A DNA stretch of 64,000 nt from positions 67,160 to 131,159 of the forward strand of contig CAYNRU010000022.1 in assembly GCA_964399635.1 (NCBI GenBank), written 5' to 3'. Position numbers and translations under genes: made by a program. The stretch comes from UBA4615 sp964399635 (GTDB lineage Bacteria > Pseudomonadota > Gammaproteobacteria > Burkholderiales > Burkholderiaceae_E). Shown here piece by piece: positions 18,900-27,444 of the stretch. The notes below the pieces were generated by a model. It was given only the letters and a program-made list of their open reading frames with translations, made no database searches and had not been told where the DNA came from. How positions within the stretch are numbered: the stretch's first letter is position 1; each line of letters starts with the position of its first letter.

Positions 18900-21449
18900 A
18901 TGCCCGCCTTCCCCAAGCCCCGGCCGCTGCCGCGGCGCTCTGCGCCTGCCGGCGCCGCGCCGCGCCCGGCGCCGGTGCCCGCGGCCCTGCCCGCGCCGTC
19001 CCCGGTCGACGTCGAGGGCTGGTTCGCGCGGCGCGGCTGGGCGCCGTTCGCGTTCCAGCGGGCGCTGTGGTCGGCGGTCGCCGCCGGCGAGTCGGGGCTG
19101 CTGCACGCGACCACCGGGGCGGGCAAGACCTACGCGGTGTGGTTCGCCGCGCTGGCGGGCGCGCTCGCCGAGCGTGCGCATGCAGCGGGCGCGCCGCGCT
19201 GGTCGCACGCGGGTGCCAAGCTGCTGTGGATCACGCCGATGCGCGCGCTCGCGGCCGACACCGCGCGCGCGCTCGCCGATCCGCTCGCCGAGCTCGGTCT
19301 CGCGTGGGCGGCGGGGCTTCGCACCGGCGACACGCCCGCCGCCGAGCGCGCGCGCCAGGACCGCCGGCTGCCCGACGCGCTGGTGACCACGCCCGAGAGC
19401 CTGTCGCTGATGCTGTCGCGCGCCGACAGCCCCGAGCGGCTCGGGCGTGTGGCGATGGTGGTGGTCGACGAGTGGCACGAGCTGATCGGCAACAAGCGCG
19501 GCGTGCAGGTGCAGCTCGCGCTGGCCCGGCTGCGCCGGCTGAACCCCGCGCTGATGGTCTGGGGTCTGTCGGCGACGCTGGGCAACCTGGAGCACGCGAT
19601 GGCCGTGCTGCTGGCGCACGGCGACGGGCGGCTGGTGCAGGGCGAGCTGCCCAAGACCCTGGTCGCCGACACGCTGCTGCCGGCGTCCACCGAGCGCTTC
19701 CCGTGGGGCGGACACCTCGGCACGCGGATGCTGGCGCCGGTGGTGGCCGAGCTCGAGCGCAGCGCGAGCGCCCTCGTCTTCACCAACACGCGTTCGCAGG
19801 CCGAGCTCTGGTACCAGGCGCTGCTCGACGCGCGGCCCGACTGGGCCGGGCTCATCGCGCTGCATCACGGCTCGCTCGACCGCTCGGTGCGCGAATGGGT
19901 CGAGGCGGGGCTCAAGGCGGGCCGGCTCAAGGCGGTGGTCTGCACGTCGAGCCTGGACCTCGGCGTGGACTTCTCGCCGGTGGAGCGCGTGCTGCAGATC
20001 GGCAGCGCCAAGGGTGTCGCGCGGCTGCTGCAACGCGCCGGGCGCTCGGGGCATTCGCCAGGCTGGCCCTCGCGGGTGACGCTGGTGCCCACGCACGCGC
20101 TGGAGCTGGTGGAGGGCGCCGCGGCGCGCGATGCGGTGGCGGCGCGTCGGGTGGAGCCGCGCGACGCGCCGCTCAAGCCGCTCGACGTGCTGGTGCAGCA
20201 CCTGGTGACGATCGCGGCCGGCACCGGCTTCGAGCCCGCCGCGCTGCTCGCCGAGGTGCGCGGCTGCCATGCGTATGCCGGGCTCACCGACGCCGAGTGG
20301 GACTGGACGCTCGACTTCGTGACGCGCGGCGGGCAGTCGCTGGTCGCGTATCCCGAGTACCGTCGCGTGGTGCCCGACGATCAGGGCGTGCATCGCGTGC
20401 CCGACCGTGCGATCGCGCGGCGCCACCGGATGTCGATCGGCACCATCGTGTCGGATGCGTCGATGACCGTGAAGTACCAGACCGGCGGCACGATCGGCAC
20501 GGTCGAGGAGAGCTTCGTGTCGCGCCTGAAGCGCGGCGACTGCTTCCTGTTCGCGGGCCGGCTGCTGGAGCTGGTCCGGATCCATGAGATGACCGCCTAC
20601 GTCAAGCGCGCCACCGGCCGGCGCGCCGCGGTGCCGCGCTGGAGCGGCGGGCGCATGCCGCTGTCGCACGAGATGGCCGACGCCGTGCTCGCGCGGCTCG
20701 AGCAGGCCGCCGCCGGCGTCTTCGAGGGGCCGGAGATGGCGATGGCCGCGCCGCTGCTGCGGCTGCAGCACGCCTGGTCGCGGCTGCCCGACTCGCGCAC
20801 GCTGCTGGCCGAGCGACTGCGCTCGCGCGAGGGCCATCACCTGTTCCTCTATCCGTTCGCGGGGCGCCACGTCCACCTCGGGCTCGCGTCGCTGCTCGCA
20901 TGGCGCGTGTCGCAGCGGGTGCCGGCGACCTTCTCGGTGGCGGTCAACGACTACGGGCTGGAGCTGTTGTCGGCCGAGCCCGTCGACTGGAGCGGCCTGG
21001 CCGACGGCTCGCTGCTCGCCGAGGGCGACCTGCTCGCCGACGTGCTGGCGAGCCTCAACTCGGGCGAGCTCGCGCTGCGGCGCTTCCGCGAGATCGCGCG
21101 GATCTCGGGGCTGATCTTCCAGGGCTTCCCCGGGGCGGGCAGGAGCGCGCGCCAGCTGCAGGCGTCCTCGGGCCTGTTCTACGAGGTGTTCCGCCAGCAT
21201 GACGCGGACAACCGGCTGCTCGGGCAGGCGCAGGCCGAGGTGCTCGAGCAGGAGCTCGACCTCGCGCGCCTGCGGGCGACCCTCGAGCGGCTGCGCGGCA
21301 GGCGGCTCGTGGAGGTGGCACTCGAGCGGCCCGGGCCCTTCGCCTTCCCGCTGCTGATCGAGCGGCTGCGCGAGCAGGTCAGCACCGAGAAGCTGGCCGA
21401 CCGGGTCGCGCGGATGGTGCGCGAGCTGGAGGCCGCCGCGGGCGGCTGA
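18900..21449 (+). CDS. Ligase-associated Lhr-core DEXH-box DNA helicase
   Basis: Superfamily 2 helicase of 849 residues, the Lhr component of the Exo-Lig-Lhr-PdeM set. Walker A ATTGAGKT at residues 70-77, DEWH at 190-193, SATLGN, then QRAGRSGHSPG in the second RecA fold. A long winged-helix and Lhr-core region follows. By family it is a single-stranded-DNA-dependent 3'-to-5' translocase that unwinds RNA:DNA hybrids. The first ~40 residues are a Pro/Ala/Arg-rich tail. ATG at 18900 has AGGAT just upstream, which can be read as a weak ribosome site or as a -10 hexamer (TAGGAT). The start is therefore fairly but not fully secure. Confidence 0.93.
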   Translation: MPAFPKPRPLPRRSAPAGAAPRPAPVPAALPAPSPVDVEGWFARRGWAPFAFQRALWSAVAAGESGLLHATTGAGKTYAVWFAALAGALAERAHAAGAPRWSHAGAKLLWITPMRALAADTARALADPLAELGLAWAAGLRTGDTPAAERARQDRRLPDALVTTPESLSLMLSRADSPERLGRVAMVVVDEWHELIGNKRGVQVQLALARLRRLNPALMVWGLSATLGNLEHAMAVLLAHGDGRLVQGELPKTLVADTLLPASTERFPWGGHLGTRMLAPVVAELERSASALVFTNTRSQAELWYQALLDARPDWAGLIALHHGSLDRSVREWVEAGLKAGRLKAVVCTSSLDLGVDFSPVERVLQIGSAKGVARLLQRAGRSGHSPGWPSRVTLVPTHALELVEGAAARDAVAARRVEPRDAPLKPLDVLVQHLVTIAAGTGFEPAALLAEVRGCHAYAGLTDAEWDWTLDFVTRGGQSLVAYPEYRRVVPDDQGVHRVPDRAIARRHRMSIGTIVSDASMTVKYQTGGTIGTVEESFVSRLKRGDCFLFAGRLLELVRIHEMTAYVKRATGRRAAVPRWSGGRMPLSHEMADAVLARLEQAAAGVFEGPEMAMAAPLLRLQHAWSRLPDSRTLLAERLRSREGHHLFLYPFAGRHVHLGLASLLAWRVSQRVPATFSVAVNDYGLELLSAEPVDWSGLADGSLLAEGDLLADVLASLNSGELALRRFREIARISGLIFQGFPGAGRSARQLQASSGLFYEVFRQHDADNRLLGQAQAEVLEQELDLARLRATLERLRGRRLVEVALERPGPFAFPLLIERLREQVSTEKLADRVARMVRELEAAAGG

Positions 21450-21580
21450 GCGGCCCGCCGGGCCAGGGAGCCCGCACCGCGGCTGCACCGACCGCCACAG
21501 TCGGGGGGCGCCCGCGCCGGTCACCCCGGCGGCAGGCGCCGTCCGTCGGCCGCCGTGCCGGCGCCGGGGCGCGCGGCCGA

Positions 21581-21632
21581 CCCAGACAGCACACTGGCGG
21601 GGACTGCCGGCTCCGCTGCCGGCCCCAGGAAG
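21581..21632 (+). promoter_or_regulatory. 5' leader element (copy 2) of the GAF-HlyD/SecA-like operon
   Basis: CCCAGACAGCACAC at 21581-21594 is identical to 3247-3260 upstream of ssb. It is again followed by TGGC, a hairpin with GCCGGC arms (21606-21611 and 21618-21623; loop TCCGCT), and CCCCAGGAAG, which supplies the ribosome site for the GTG at 21643. Distance from the 14-mer to the start codon is 62 bases here and 55 at ssb. Only the 14-mer, hairpin arms and distal box are conserved; the loops differ, as expected for RNA structure. Confidence 0.5.
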
Positions 21633-21642
21633 CTCCCGCCCC

Positions 21643-23244
21643 GTGTCCGCCCTGATCGATGCCCCGCCCAACCGCCCGCCCGCCCGGGCCGGGCAGGGCG
21701 TGCGCGCGGAGGGAGGCGCCGCCCAGGCGCCCCCGGCGCCGGTCCGCTCAGCGGGTGCGGGCGGGGCCGTCGCCGTAGCCGCCGGCGCGTCCCGCGATCC
21801 CGCGGCCACGGTCACCACCACCGCCTCCGGCGCTGCGCGCGCCGCCCCCGCCACGGCCATCGCGACCGCAAGCGCCGCGTCCCCGGGCGCGTCCCCTCCC
21901 GACCCCGCCGACGCGCAGGCGCTGCTCGAGCTGATCGCCGCGATCGGCGCCTGCACCCGTTTCGACGATGCGGCGGCCACCTTGTGCACCCGTCTCGCCG
22001 CGTCGGTCGGCGCGAGCCGCGTCGTGCTCGGCTGGCGAACGCGCGGCCGTGCCCCGACCCGCCCGGTGGCGCTGTCGGGCGCGGGCGTGCCCGACTGGGA
22101 CGGCGAGACCGGTGCGCGCCTGGCCGCGGCGATGGACGAGGCGGTCGGCCAGTCGCGCGCGCTCGCATGCCCCGGGCCGTCCGGCGCGCGCGGGCTGCTG
22201 CGGGCGCACGAGTCGCTGCGCCGCGCCGGCGGGGCCGCCGCGGTCGTCACCGTTCCGCTCGCCCATGGCGGCCAGGCGCCCGGCGCGCTGCTGGCGGAGT
22301 TCGAGCGGGCCCCGCCCCTTGACGCCGCCGCGCGGCTCGAGGCCGCGGCGGCGCTCGCCGCGCCCTGGCTGGTGCTGCTGCGCGGTCGCCGGCCCGGCAT
22401 CGCCGCGCGCCTGCTCGGCAAACGTGAGCGCCGCTCGCCGTTCGCGCTGGGCGCCGCAGGCGTCGCCGCGCTGGCGCTGCTGGCCGGTGCCGTGGTGCCG
22501 ATCGATGCGTCGGTGAGCGCGCAGGCCCGGGTCGAGGGCGCGGTGCAGCGCACGGTCGCCGCGCCCATCCGCGGCTATCTCAAGGCGGTCCGCGCCCGCC
22601 CCGGCGACACCGTCATCGAAGGCCAACTGCTCGCCGAGCTCGGCGACCGCGAGCTCGACCTCGACCGGGCGCGCTACGCGAGCGAGCTGAGCCAGCACGA
22701 GGCCGCGGCCGCGACGGCGATGGCCCGCGGCGAGCGCGCCGCGATGGCGGTCGCGCAGTCGCGCGCGGACGAGACCCGCGCACGGCTCGCGCTGGTCGCG
22801 TCGCAGCTCGAGCGGATCCAGCTGCGCGCGCCGATCGACGGCGTGCTGATCCAGGGCGACCTGTGGCAGCAGGTGGGCGCGCCGGTCGAGCGCGGCCAGT
22901 CGATGTTCGTCATGGCGCCGGCGCGCCGCCACCGCGTGATCGTGGAGCTCGACGAGCGCGACGTGCGCCGCGTCGCGGTCGGGCAGGCGGGCCGCATCGC
23001 GCTGTCGGCGCTGCCCTGGCAGTCGATGCCGCTGCGCGTGGAGCGGGTCGCGCCAGCGGCCACCGCGCTCGACGGGCGCAACGTGTTCGAGCTCGAGGCG
23101 GCGGTCTCGGGCGCGGCCGACGCGCTGCGCCCCGGGTTGCGCGGCGTCGCCCACCTCGAGGACGGCCGCCGGCCCTTGTTCGTGCAGTGGGCCCGTCGCG
23201 CGGGCGACGCGCTCGGACCGCTGGCCTGGCGCTGGCTGCCCTGA
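21643..23244 (+). CDS. GAF-domain HlyD-like membrane fusion protein
   Basis: Protein of 533 residues in three parts. Residues 1-85 are Ala/Pro-rich. About 85-240 look like a GAF-type sensor fold (ALLELIAAIGACTRFDDAA, then VVLGWRTRG, and a VVTVPLAHGGQAPGALL strand pair). A membrane helix at about 265-287 is followed by an HlyD-like region: barrel-sandwich halves EGAVQRTVAAPIRGYLKAV and LRAPIDGVLIQGD around an unusually short coiled hairpin. So it is an inner-membrane protein with a cytosolic GAF part and a periplasmic adaptor part. The start is GTG at 21643, after AGGAAG. First gene of the seven-gene operon; the next ATG is 4 bases after its stop. Confidence 0.8.
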   Translation: MSALIDAPPNRPPARAGQGVRAEGGAAQAPPAPVRSAGAGGAVAVAAGASRDPAATVTTTASGAARAAPATAIATASAASPGASPPDPADAQALLELIAAIGACTRFDDAAATLCTRLAASVGASRVVLGWRTRGRAPTRPVALSGAGVPDWDGETGARLAAAMDEAVGQSRALACPGPSGARGLLRAHESLRRAGGAAAVVTVPLAHGGQAPGALLAEFERAPPLDAAARLEAAAALAAPWLVLLRGRRPGIAARLLGKRERRSPFALGAAGVAALALLAGAVVPIDASVSAQARVEGAVQRTVAAPIRGYLKAVRARPGDTVIEGQLLAELGDRELDLDRARYASELSQHEAAAATAMARGERAAMAVAQSRADETRARLALVASQLERIQLRAPIDGVLIQGDLWQQVGAPVERGQSMFVMAPARRHRVIVELDERDVRRVAVGQAGRIALSALPWQSMPLRVERVAPAATALDGRNVFELEAAVSGAADALRPGLRGVAHLEDGRRPLFVQWARRAGDALGPLAWRWLP

Positions 23245-23248
23245 GCCG

Positions 23249-25405
23249 ATGGACCGCCCGCTGCACAGCAGCCAGTGGCACCGCGTGGCCGGACTGCGCC
23301 CGCGCTGGCGCCTGCACGCGCGCAGCGACCCGCAGCAGGTGCGCGGGGAGACCTGGCACGTGGTGTCGGGCGACGGGCGCAGCGCTCTGCTGCGGCTCGA
23401 CGCGACCGCCTGGGCGATCGCCGCCCGCTGCGACGGCCGGCGTACGCTGCAGTCGATCTGGGAGGCCGCCGTCGCGGACGATCCCGACGGCGCGCCGACG
23501 CAGGACGAGACCATCGCGCTGCTCGCCTGCCTGGTCGACGAGCGCTGCCTCGCCTGCGAGGGCCTGCCCGACGTGGCGGTGCTGCTCGAGGCCGACCGTC
23601 GCGCCGCGACGGCCCGGCTGCGCGCGCGCCTGAACCCGCTCGCGCCGCGGCTGTCGCTCGGCGACCCCACCCGCCTGCTCGCGCCGCTCGCACCGCTCGG
23701 GCGCGTGTTGTTCTCGCGCGCCGGCGCCGCGGCGTGGCTGGCGCTCGTGGCGTTCGCGACGCTGGTGGCGCTGGCCGACGCCGACGGCGTCGCGCGCCAC
23801 GCGGCGCGCTGGCTCGACTCGCCGCGCTACCTGCTGCTGGGCGCGCTCGTCTGGGTCCCGATGAAGGCGCTGCACGAGCTCGCCCACGGGCTCGCGGTGC
23901 GCCGCTGGGGCGGCGAGGTGCGCGATGCCGGCATCGCCCTGATGCTGCTGGTGCCGGTGCCCTATCTCGACGCGTCGGCCGCGCATCGCTTCGCGTCGGC
24001 GCGCGCGCGCGCCGCGGTGGGCGCGGCCGGGATCCTCGCCGAGACCGCGCTGGCGGCGCTCGGGCTGCTCGTCTGGGCCGCGACCGGCCCAGGCTGGCTG
24101 CACGACGCGGGCTTCATGACCGCGGTGGTGGGCTCGCTGTCGACGGTGCTGTTCAACGGCAATCCGCTGCTGCGGATGGACGGCTACTTCGTGCTGTGCG
24201 ACGCCGCCGGCCTGCCCAACCTCGCGACCCGCAGCGGCGCGTGGTGGCAGGCGCTCGCGCAGCGCCGGCTGCTCGGGCTGCGGGGCGTGCCCGGACCCGT
24301 CACCGCCCGCGGCGAGCGCGGCTGGCTGGTCGCGTACTCGCCGCTCGCATGGGCCTGGCGCCTGACGATGCTCGGCACGCTCGCCCTGTGGGCAGGCGCC
24401 CATCACCGGCTGTTCGGGGCGGTGGTCGCCATCGCGGCGATCGCGTGGCTGGCGCTGCCGCTGCGCACCCTGTGGCGTGCGCCGGCGGCGGCGGGCGCAC
24501 CGCTGTCCACCCGGCTGAGCGCCCGGCTGCGGCTCGGCGCCGTCCTCGCCGGCCTCGCGTCGCTCGTGCTGGCCGTGCCGCTGCCCGACCGCACGGTGGC
24601 GCCGGCGCTGGTCTGGATGCCCGATGACGCGCAGCTGCGCGCGGGCGTCGAAGGGTTCGTGGTCGCGGTCGAGCGCGCGCCGCAGGACGCGGTGCGGGCG
24701 GGCGACACGCTGCTGCGGCTCGACGACCCGGCGCTGCGCGGCGAGCGCGCGCGGCTGCAGGGCGCGCTCGCCGGCCTGCGTGCGCAGTACTTCACCCACC
24801 TGCGCACCGACCCCGCGCGCGCCGGCCAGTTCGGCGAGGACCTCGCCCGCAGCCTCGCCGAGCTCGACCGGCTGGACGAGCGCCTCGCGCAGCTGGTCCT
24901 GCGCGCGCCCGCCGACGGGCGCTTCGCGATCGGCCTGCCCGAGGACCTGCCCGGGCGCTTCGTGCGCGAGGGCGAGCCGCTGGGCCACCTGCTGGCGCCC
25001 GACCGCGTGCCGGTGCTGCGGGTGGCGCTCGACCAGGACCAGGCCGCGCGATTGCGCGAAGGCGTGGGTCGCATCGACGCGCGGCTGGCCGAGGCCCCGC
25101 GCGACGTGCTCGCCGCGCGGCTCCTGCGCCAGGTGCCGGCGGCGGTCGAGGCGCTGCCGGGCGCCGCGCTGGGCGACCGCGGCGGCGGGACCGTGCCGGT
25201 CGACCCGCTCGATCGCGACGGGCTCAAGCCCGCATACCCCACCTACGTCGTGGACGTGGCGCTGGACGCCGCCACGGCGGGCGTAGCGCGGCCCGGCGGC
25301 CGGGCCTGGGTGCGGATGGACTTCGGCCAGGCGAGCCTCGCGACGCAGGGCGCGCGCTGGGTGCGCCAGACCGTGCGCGGGCGCTTCGCGCCCGACGAGC
25401 TGTGA
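23249..25405 (+). CDS. PqqD-like / M50 metalloprotease / HlyD-like membrane protein
   Basis: Protein of 718 residues. Residues ~40-105 resemble a PqqD/RRE winged-helix domain (LDATAWAIAARCDGRRTLQ, LVDERCLAC). A polytopic membrane region carries the M50 (site-2-protease-like) metal site HELAH at 209-213 and NPLLRMDGYF near 304-313, the usual position of the third ligand. After about residue 460 comes a periplasmic HlyD-like unit (AGVEGFVVAVERAPQDAVRAGDTL, then LRAPADGRFAI). HELAH is intact, so proteolysis is possible. The same PqqD-M50-HlyD architecture occurs in other bacteria beside HlyD and giant repeat proteins. It overlaps the SecA-like GTG by 4 bases. Confidence 0.82.
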   Translation: MDRPLHSSQWHRVAGLRPRWRLHARSDPQQVRGETWHVVSGDGRSALLRLDATAWAIAARCDGRRTLQSIWEAAVADDPDGAPTQDETIALLACLVDERCLACEGLPDVAVLLEADRRAATARLRARLNPLAPRLSLGDPTRLLAPLAPLGRVLFSRAGAAAWLALVAFATLVALADADGVARHAARWLDSPRYLLLGALVWVPMKALHELAHGLAVRRWGGEVRDAGIALMLLVPVPYLDASAAHRFASARARAAVGAAGILAETALAALGLLVWAATGPGWLHDAGFMTAVVGSLSTVLFNGNPLLRMDGYFVLCDAAGLPNLATRSGAWWQALAQRRLLGLRGVPGPVTARGERGWLVAYSPLAWAWRLTMLGTLALWAGAHHRLFGAVVAIAAIAWLALPLRTLWRAPAAAGAPLSTRLSARLRLGAVLAGLASLVLAVPLPDRTVAPALVWMPDDAQLRAGVEGFVVAVERAPQDAVRAGDTLLRLDDPALRGERARLQGALAGLRAQYFTHLRTDPARAGQFGEDLARSLAELDRLDERLAQLVLRAPADGRFAIGLPEDLPGRFVREGEPLGHLLAPDRVPVLRVALDQDQAARLREGVGRIDARLAEAPRDVLAARLLRQVPAAVEALPGAALGDRGGGTVPVDPLDRDGLKPAYPTYVVDVALDAATAGVARPGGRAWVRMDFGQASLATQGARWVRQTVRGRFAPDEL

Positions 25406-27444
25406 GCGCCGGCGCCCGCATCGCGGTGCCCGGGCCGGTCTGGGGCGTACGCCCGCGCCGGGCCGAGCCGCCGGGCGATCCGGGCCGCCCCGCGCCCGCG
25501 CCCCTGCGCGGCGCACCGGTCGGCGCCTGGGCCCGTGCGCACGCACGCCTGACCCGCAACGACCCCGAGGCGCTCGCCGACCGCGCGCGCCGCCTGGCCC
25601 GGCGGCTGGCCGGCGTGCAGGGCGGCGTGCCGCCCGCCCGCAAGGTCGCCGAGCTGGGCGCGCGCCTGGCCGCCGAGGGCCTCGCGGCCGAGCCGATCGT
25701 GCTGGCGCTCGGGGTCGCCGGCGCTGCGATGGCCGCGGCCACCGGACTCGCGCCGCGCGCCAACCAGTACCACGGCGCCGTGCTGCTGCTCGGCCAGCGG
25801 CTGGTCGAGCTCGACACCGGCGAGGGCAAGAGCGTGATGGTGGCGCTGGCCGCCGCCGTCGCCGCGCTGGCCGGCGCGCCGGTGCACGTGCTGACCGCCA
25901 ACCCCTACCTCGCCGCCCGCGACGCCGCCGCCTTCGCGCCGTTCTACGCGCTGCTCGGGCTGCGCGCCGCGGCGGTGGCGGAGACCGACGACGACGCCGC
26001 GCGCCGCACCGCCTGGGGCGCGGAGGTCGCGTACGCGGCGGCCCGCACGCTCGGCTTCGACGAGCTGCGCGACGAGCTCGCCGCCGCGGGCGGGGGTGCG
26101 CCCGAGCCGCTGCTGCGCGGGCTGTGCGTGGCGATCGTCGACGAGGCCGACTCGATCCTCCTCGACGAGGCGCGGATGCCGCTGGTGATCGCGCAGGCGC
26201 GCCCCGACGCCGAGGGCCGCGCCCGCGCGTGGCAGGCGCTCGACCTCGCGCGCCGACTCTCGCCCGGCGCCGACTTCGAGCCCGCCGCCGGCGCCATCCG
26301 GATCACGACGCAGGGCGAGCGCACCCTCGAGGCGATGGTGCGCGCCGAGGGCAGCGGCGCGGGCTGGCTCAACGCACGGCACCGGGTCGAGCTGGTCGGC
26401 CAGGCGCTCGCGGCGCTGCACCTGCTGCGCCGGGACGTCGACTATCTGGTGACCGGCGAGGGCATCGTGCTGGTCGATGCCGGCACCGGGCGCGCCTCGC
26501 CGATGCGCCAGCTCGCCCGCCAGCTGCATGCGCTGGTCGCGATCAAGGAGGGCCTGGCGCCGCCGCCGTCGACCGACGTGCGCGCCGAGGTCACCTACCC
26601 GCGGCTGCTGGCGCGCTACCACCACCTGTGCGGCACCAGCGGCACGCTGTGCGAGTCGGCCTCCGAGCTGCGCCGCGATTACGGGCTCGCCGCGCTGCGC
26701 GTGGCGCGCACCCGTGCGTCGCGCCTGCGGTCCGGGCCGATGCGCCTGTTCGCCGATCGCAGCTCGCAGTTCGCCGCGGCCGCGGCGCATGCGAGCGCGC
26801 TCGCCGCCGCCGGCCGGCCGGTGCTGGTCGGCACCGACTCGGTGGCCGATTCGCGCTGCCTCGCCGAGGTGTTCGCGGCGCTCGGCCAGCCGGTGGCCGT
26901 GCTGGACGCGCGTCATGACGGCGACGAGGCGGCGCTGGTGGCGCGCGCCGGCGAGGCCGGCCGGATCACCGTCACCACGCAGATGGCGGGGCGCGGCACC
27001 GACATTCGCCTCGCGGCGGACGCGGCCGTCGCCGGCGGCCTGCACGTGCTGAACCTGCAGCACAACCGCAGCCCCCGCATCGACCGTCAGCTCGCCGGGC
27101 GGGCGGCCCGCCAGGCCGACCCGGGCAGCGCCGAGCACTGGATCCGGCTGGACGCGGCGCCGCTCGCCGACGGCCGCGGTGCCGCGCCGCTCGCCGCGCT
27201 GGCCCGGCTCGCGCGGTGGCTGGCGGCGCGCGTCGACCTCGCGCCCGCCGACCCGGCCCGGCTGCAGGACCCCGCGCCAGTGCCGCAGCGGCTCGCCGCG
27301 CGCCTGCTGTGGCGAGCCTGCCAGGCGTGGTGGCGGCTGGAGGACGGATCGACCCGCGGCGATGCGATGCGCCACGATCGGCGCTGGTCAAGGAGGTTGC
27401 ATTTCGCTACAGTGCGGTTGTCCGAGAATCGAAGTAAAGATTGA
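25402..27444 (+). CDS. SecA-like translocation ATPase lacking the SecA C-terminal domains
   Basis: 680 residues versus about 900 for SecA. Recognisable SecA motor motifs: Walker A LDTGEGKSVMV (TGEGKS at 139-144), VLTANPYLAARDA, DEADSILLDEARMPLVI (DEAD at 247-250), YHHLCGTSGTL, TTQMAGRGTDI (525-535) and a motif VI-like IDRQLAGRAARQADPGS (560-576). Canonical SecA has RGRAGRQGDPGS, so R565, G569 and G572 equivalents are alanine here. After ~600 there is only a short arginine-rich tail: the helical scaffold/two-helix finger, wing and zinc-binding tail are absent. Start GTG at 25402 overlaps the M50 stop (GTGA). Clearly not the housekeeping SecA; likely the energy source of this locus. Confidence 0.85.
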   Translation: MSAGARIAVPGPVWGVRPRRAEPPGDPGRPAPAPLRGAPVGAWARAHARLTRNDPEALADRARRLARRLAGVQGGVPPARKVAELGARLAAEGLAAEPIVLALGVAGAAMAAATGLAPRANQYHGAVLLLGQRLVELDTGEGKSVMVALAAAVAALAGAPVHVLTANPYLAARDAAAFAPFYALLGLRAAAVAETDDDAARRTAWGAEVAYAAARTLGFDELRDELAAAGGGAPEPLLRGLCVAIVDEADSILLDEARMPLVIAQARPDAEGRARAWQALDLARRLSPGADFEPAAGAIRITTQGERTLEAMVRAEGSGAGWLNARHRVELVGQALAALHLLRRDVDYLVTGEGIVLVDAGTGRASPMRQLARQLHALVAIKEGLAPPPSTDVRAEVTYPRLLARYHHLCGTSGTLCESASELRRDYGLAALRVARTRASRLRSGPMRLFADRSSQFAAAAAHASALAAAGRPVLVGTDSVADSRCLAEVFAALGQPVAVLDARHDGDEAALVARAGEAGRITVTTQMAGRGTDIRLAADAAVAGGLHVLNLQHNRSPRIDRQLAGRAARQADPGSAEHWIRLDAAPLADGRGAAPLAALARLARWLAARVDLAPADPARLQDPAPVPQRLAARLLWRACQAWWRLEDGSTRGDAMRHDRRWSRRLHFATVRLSENRSKD

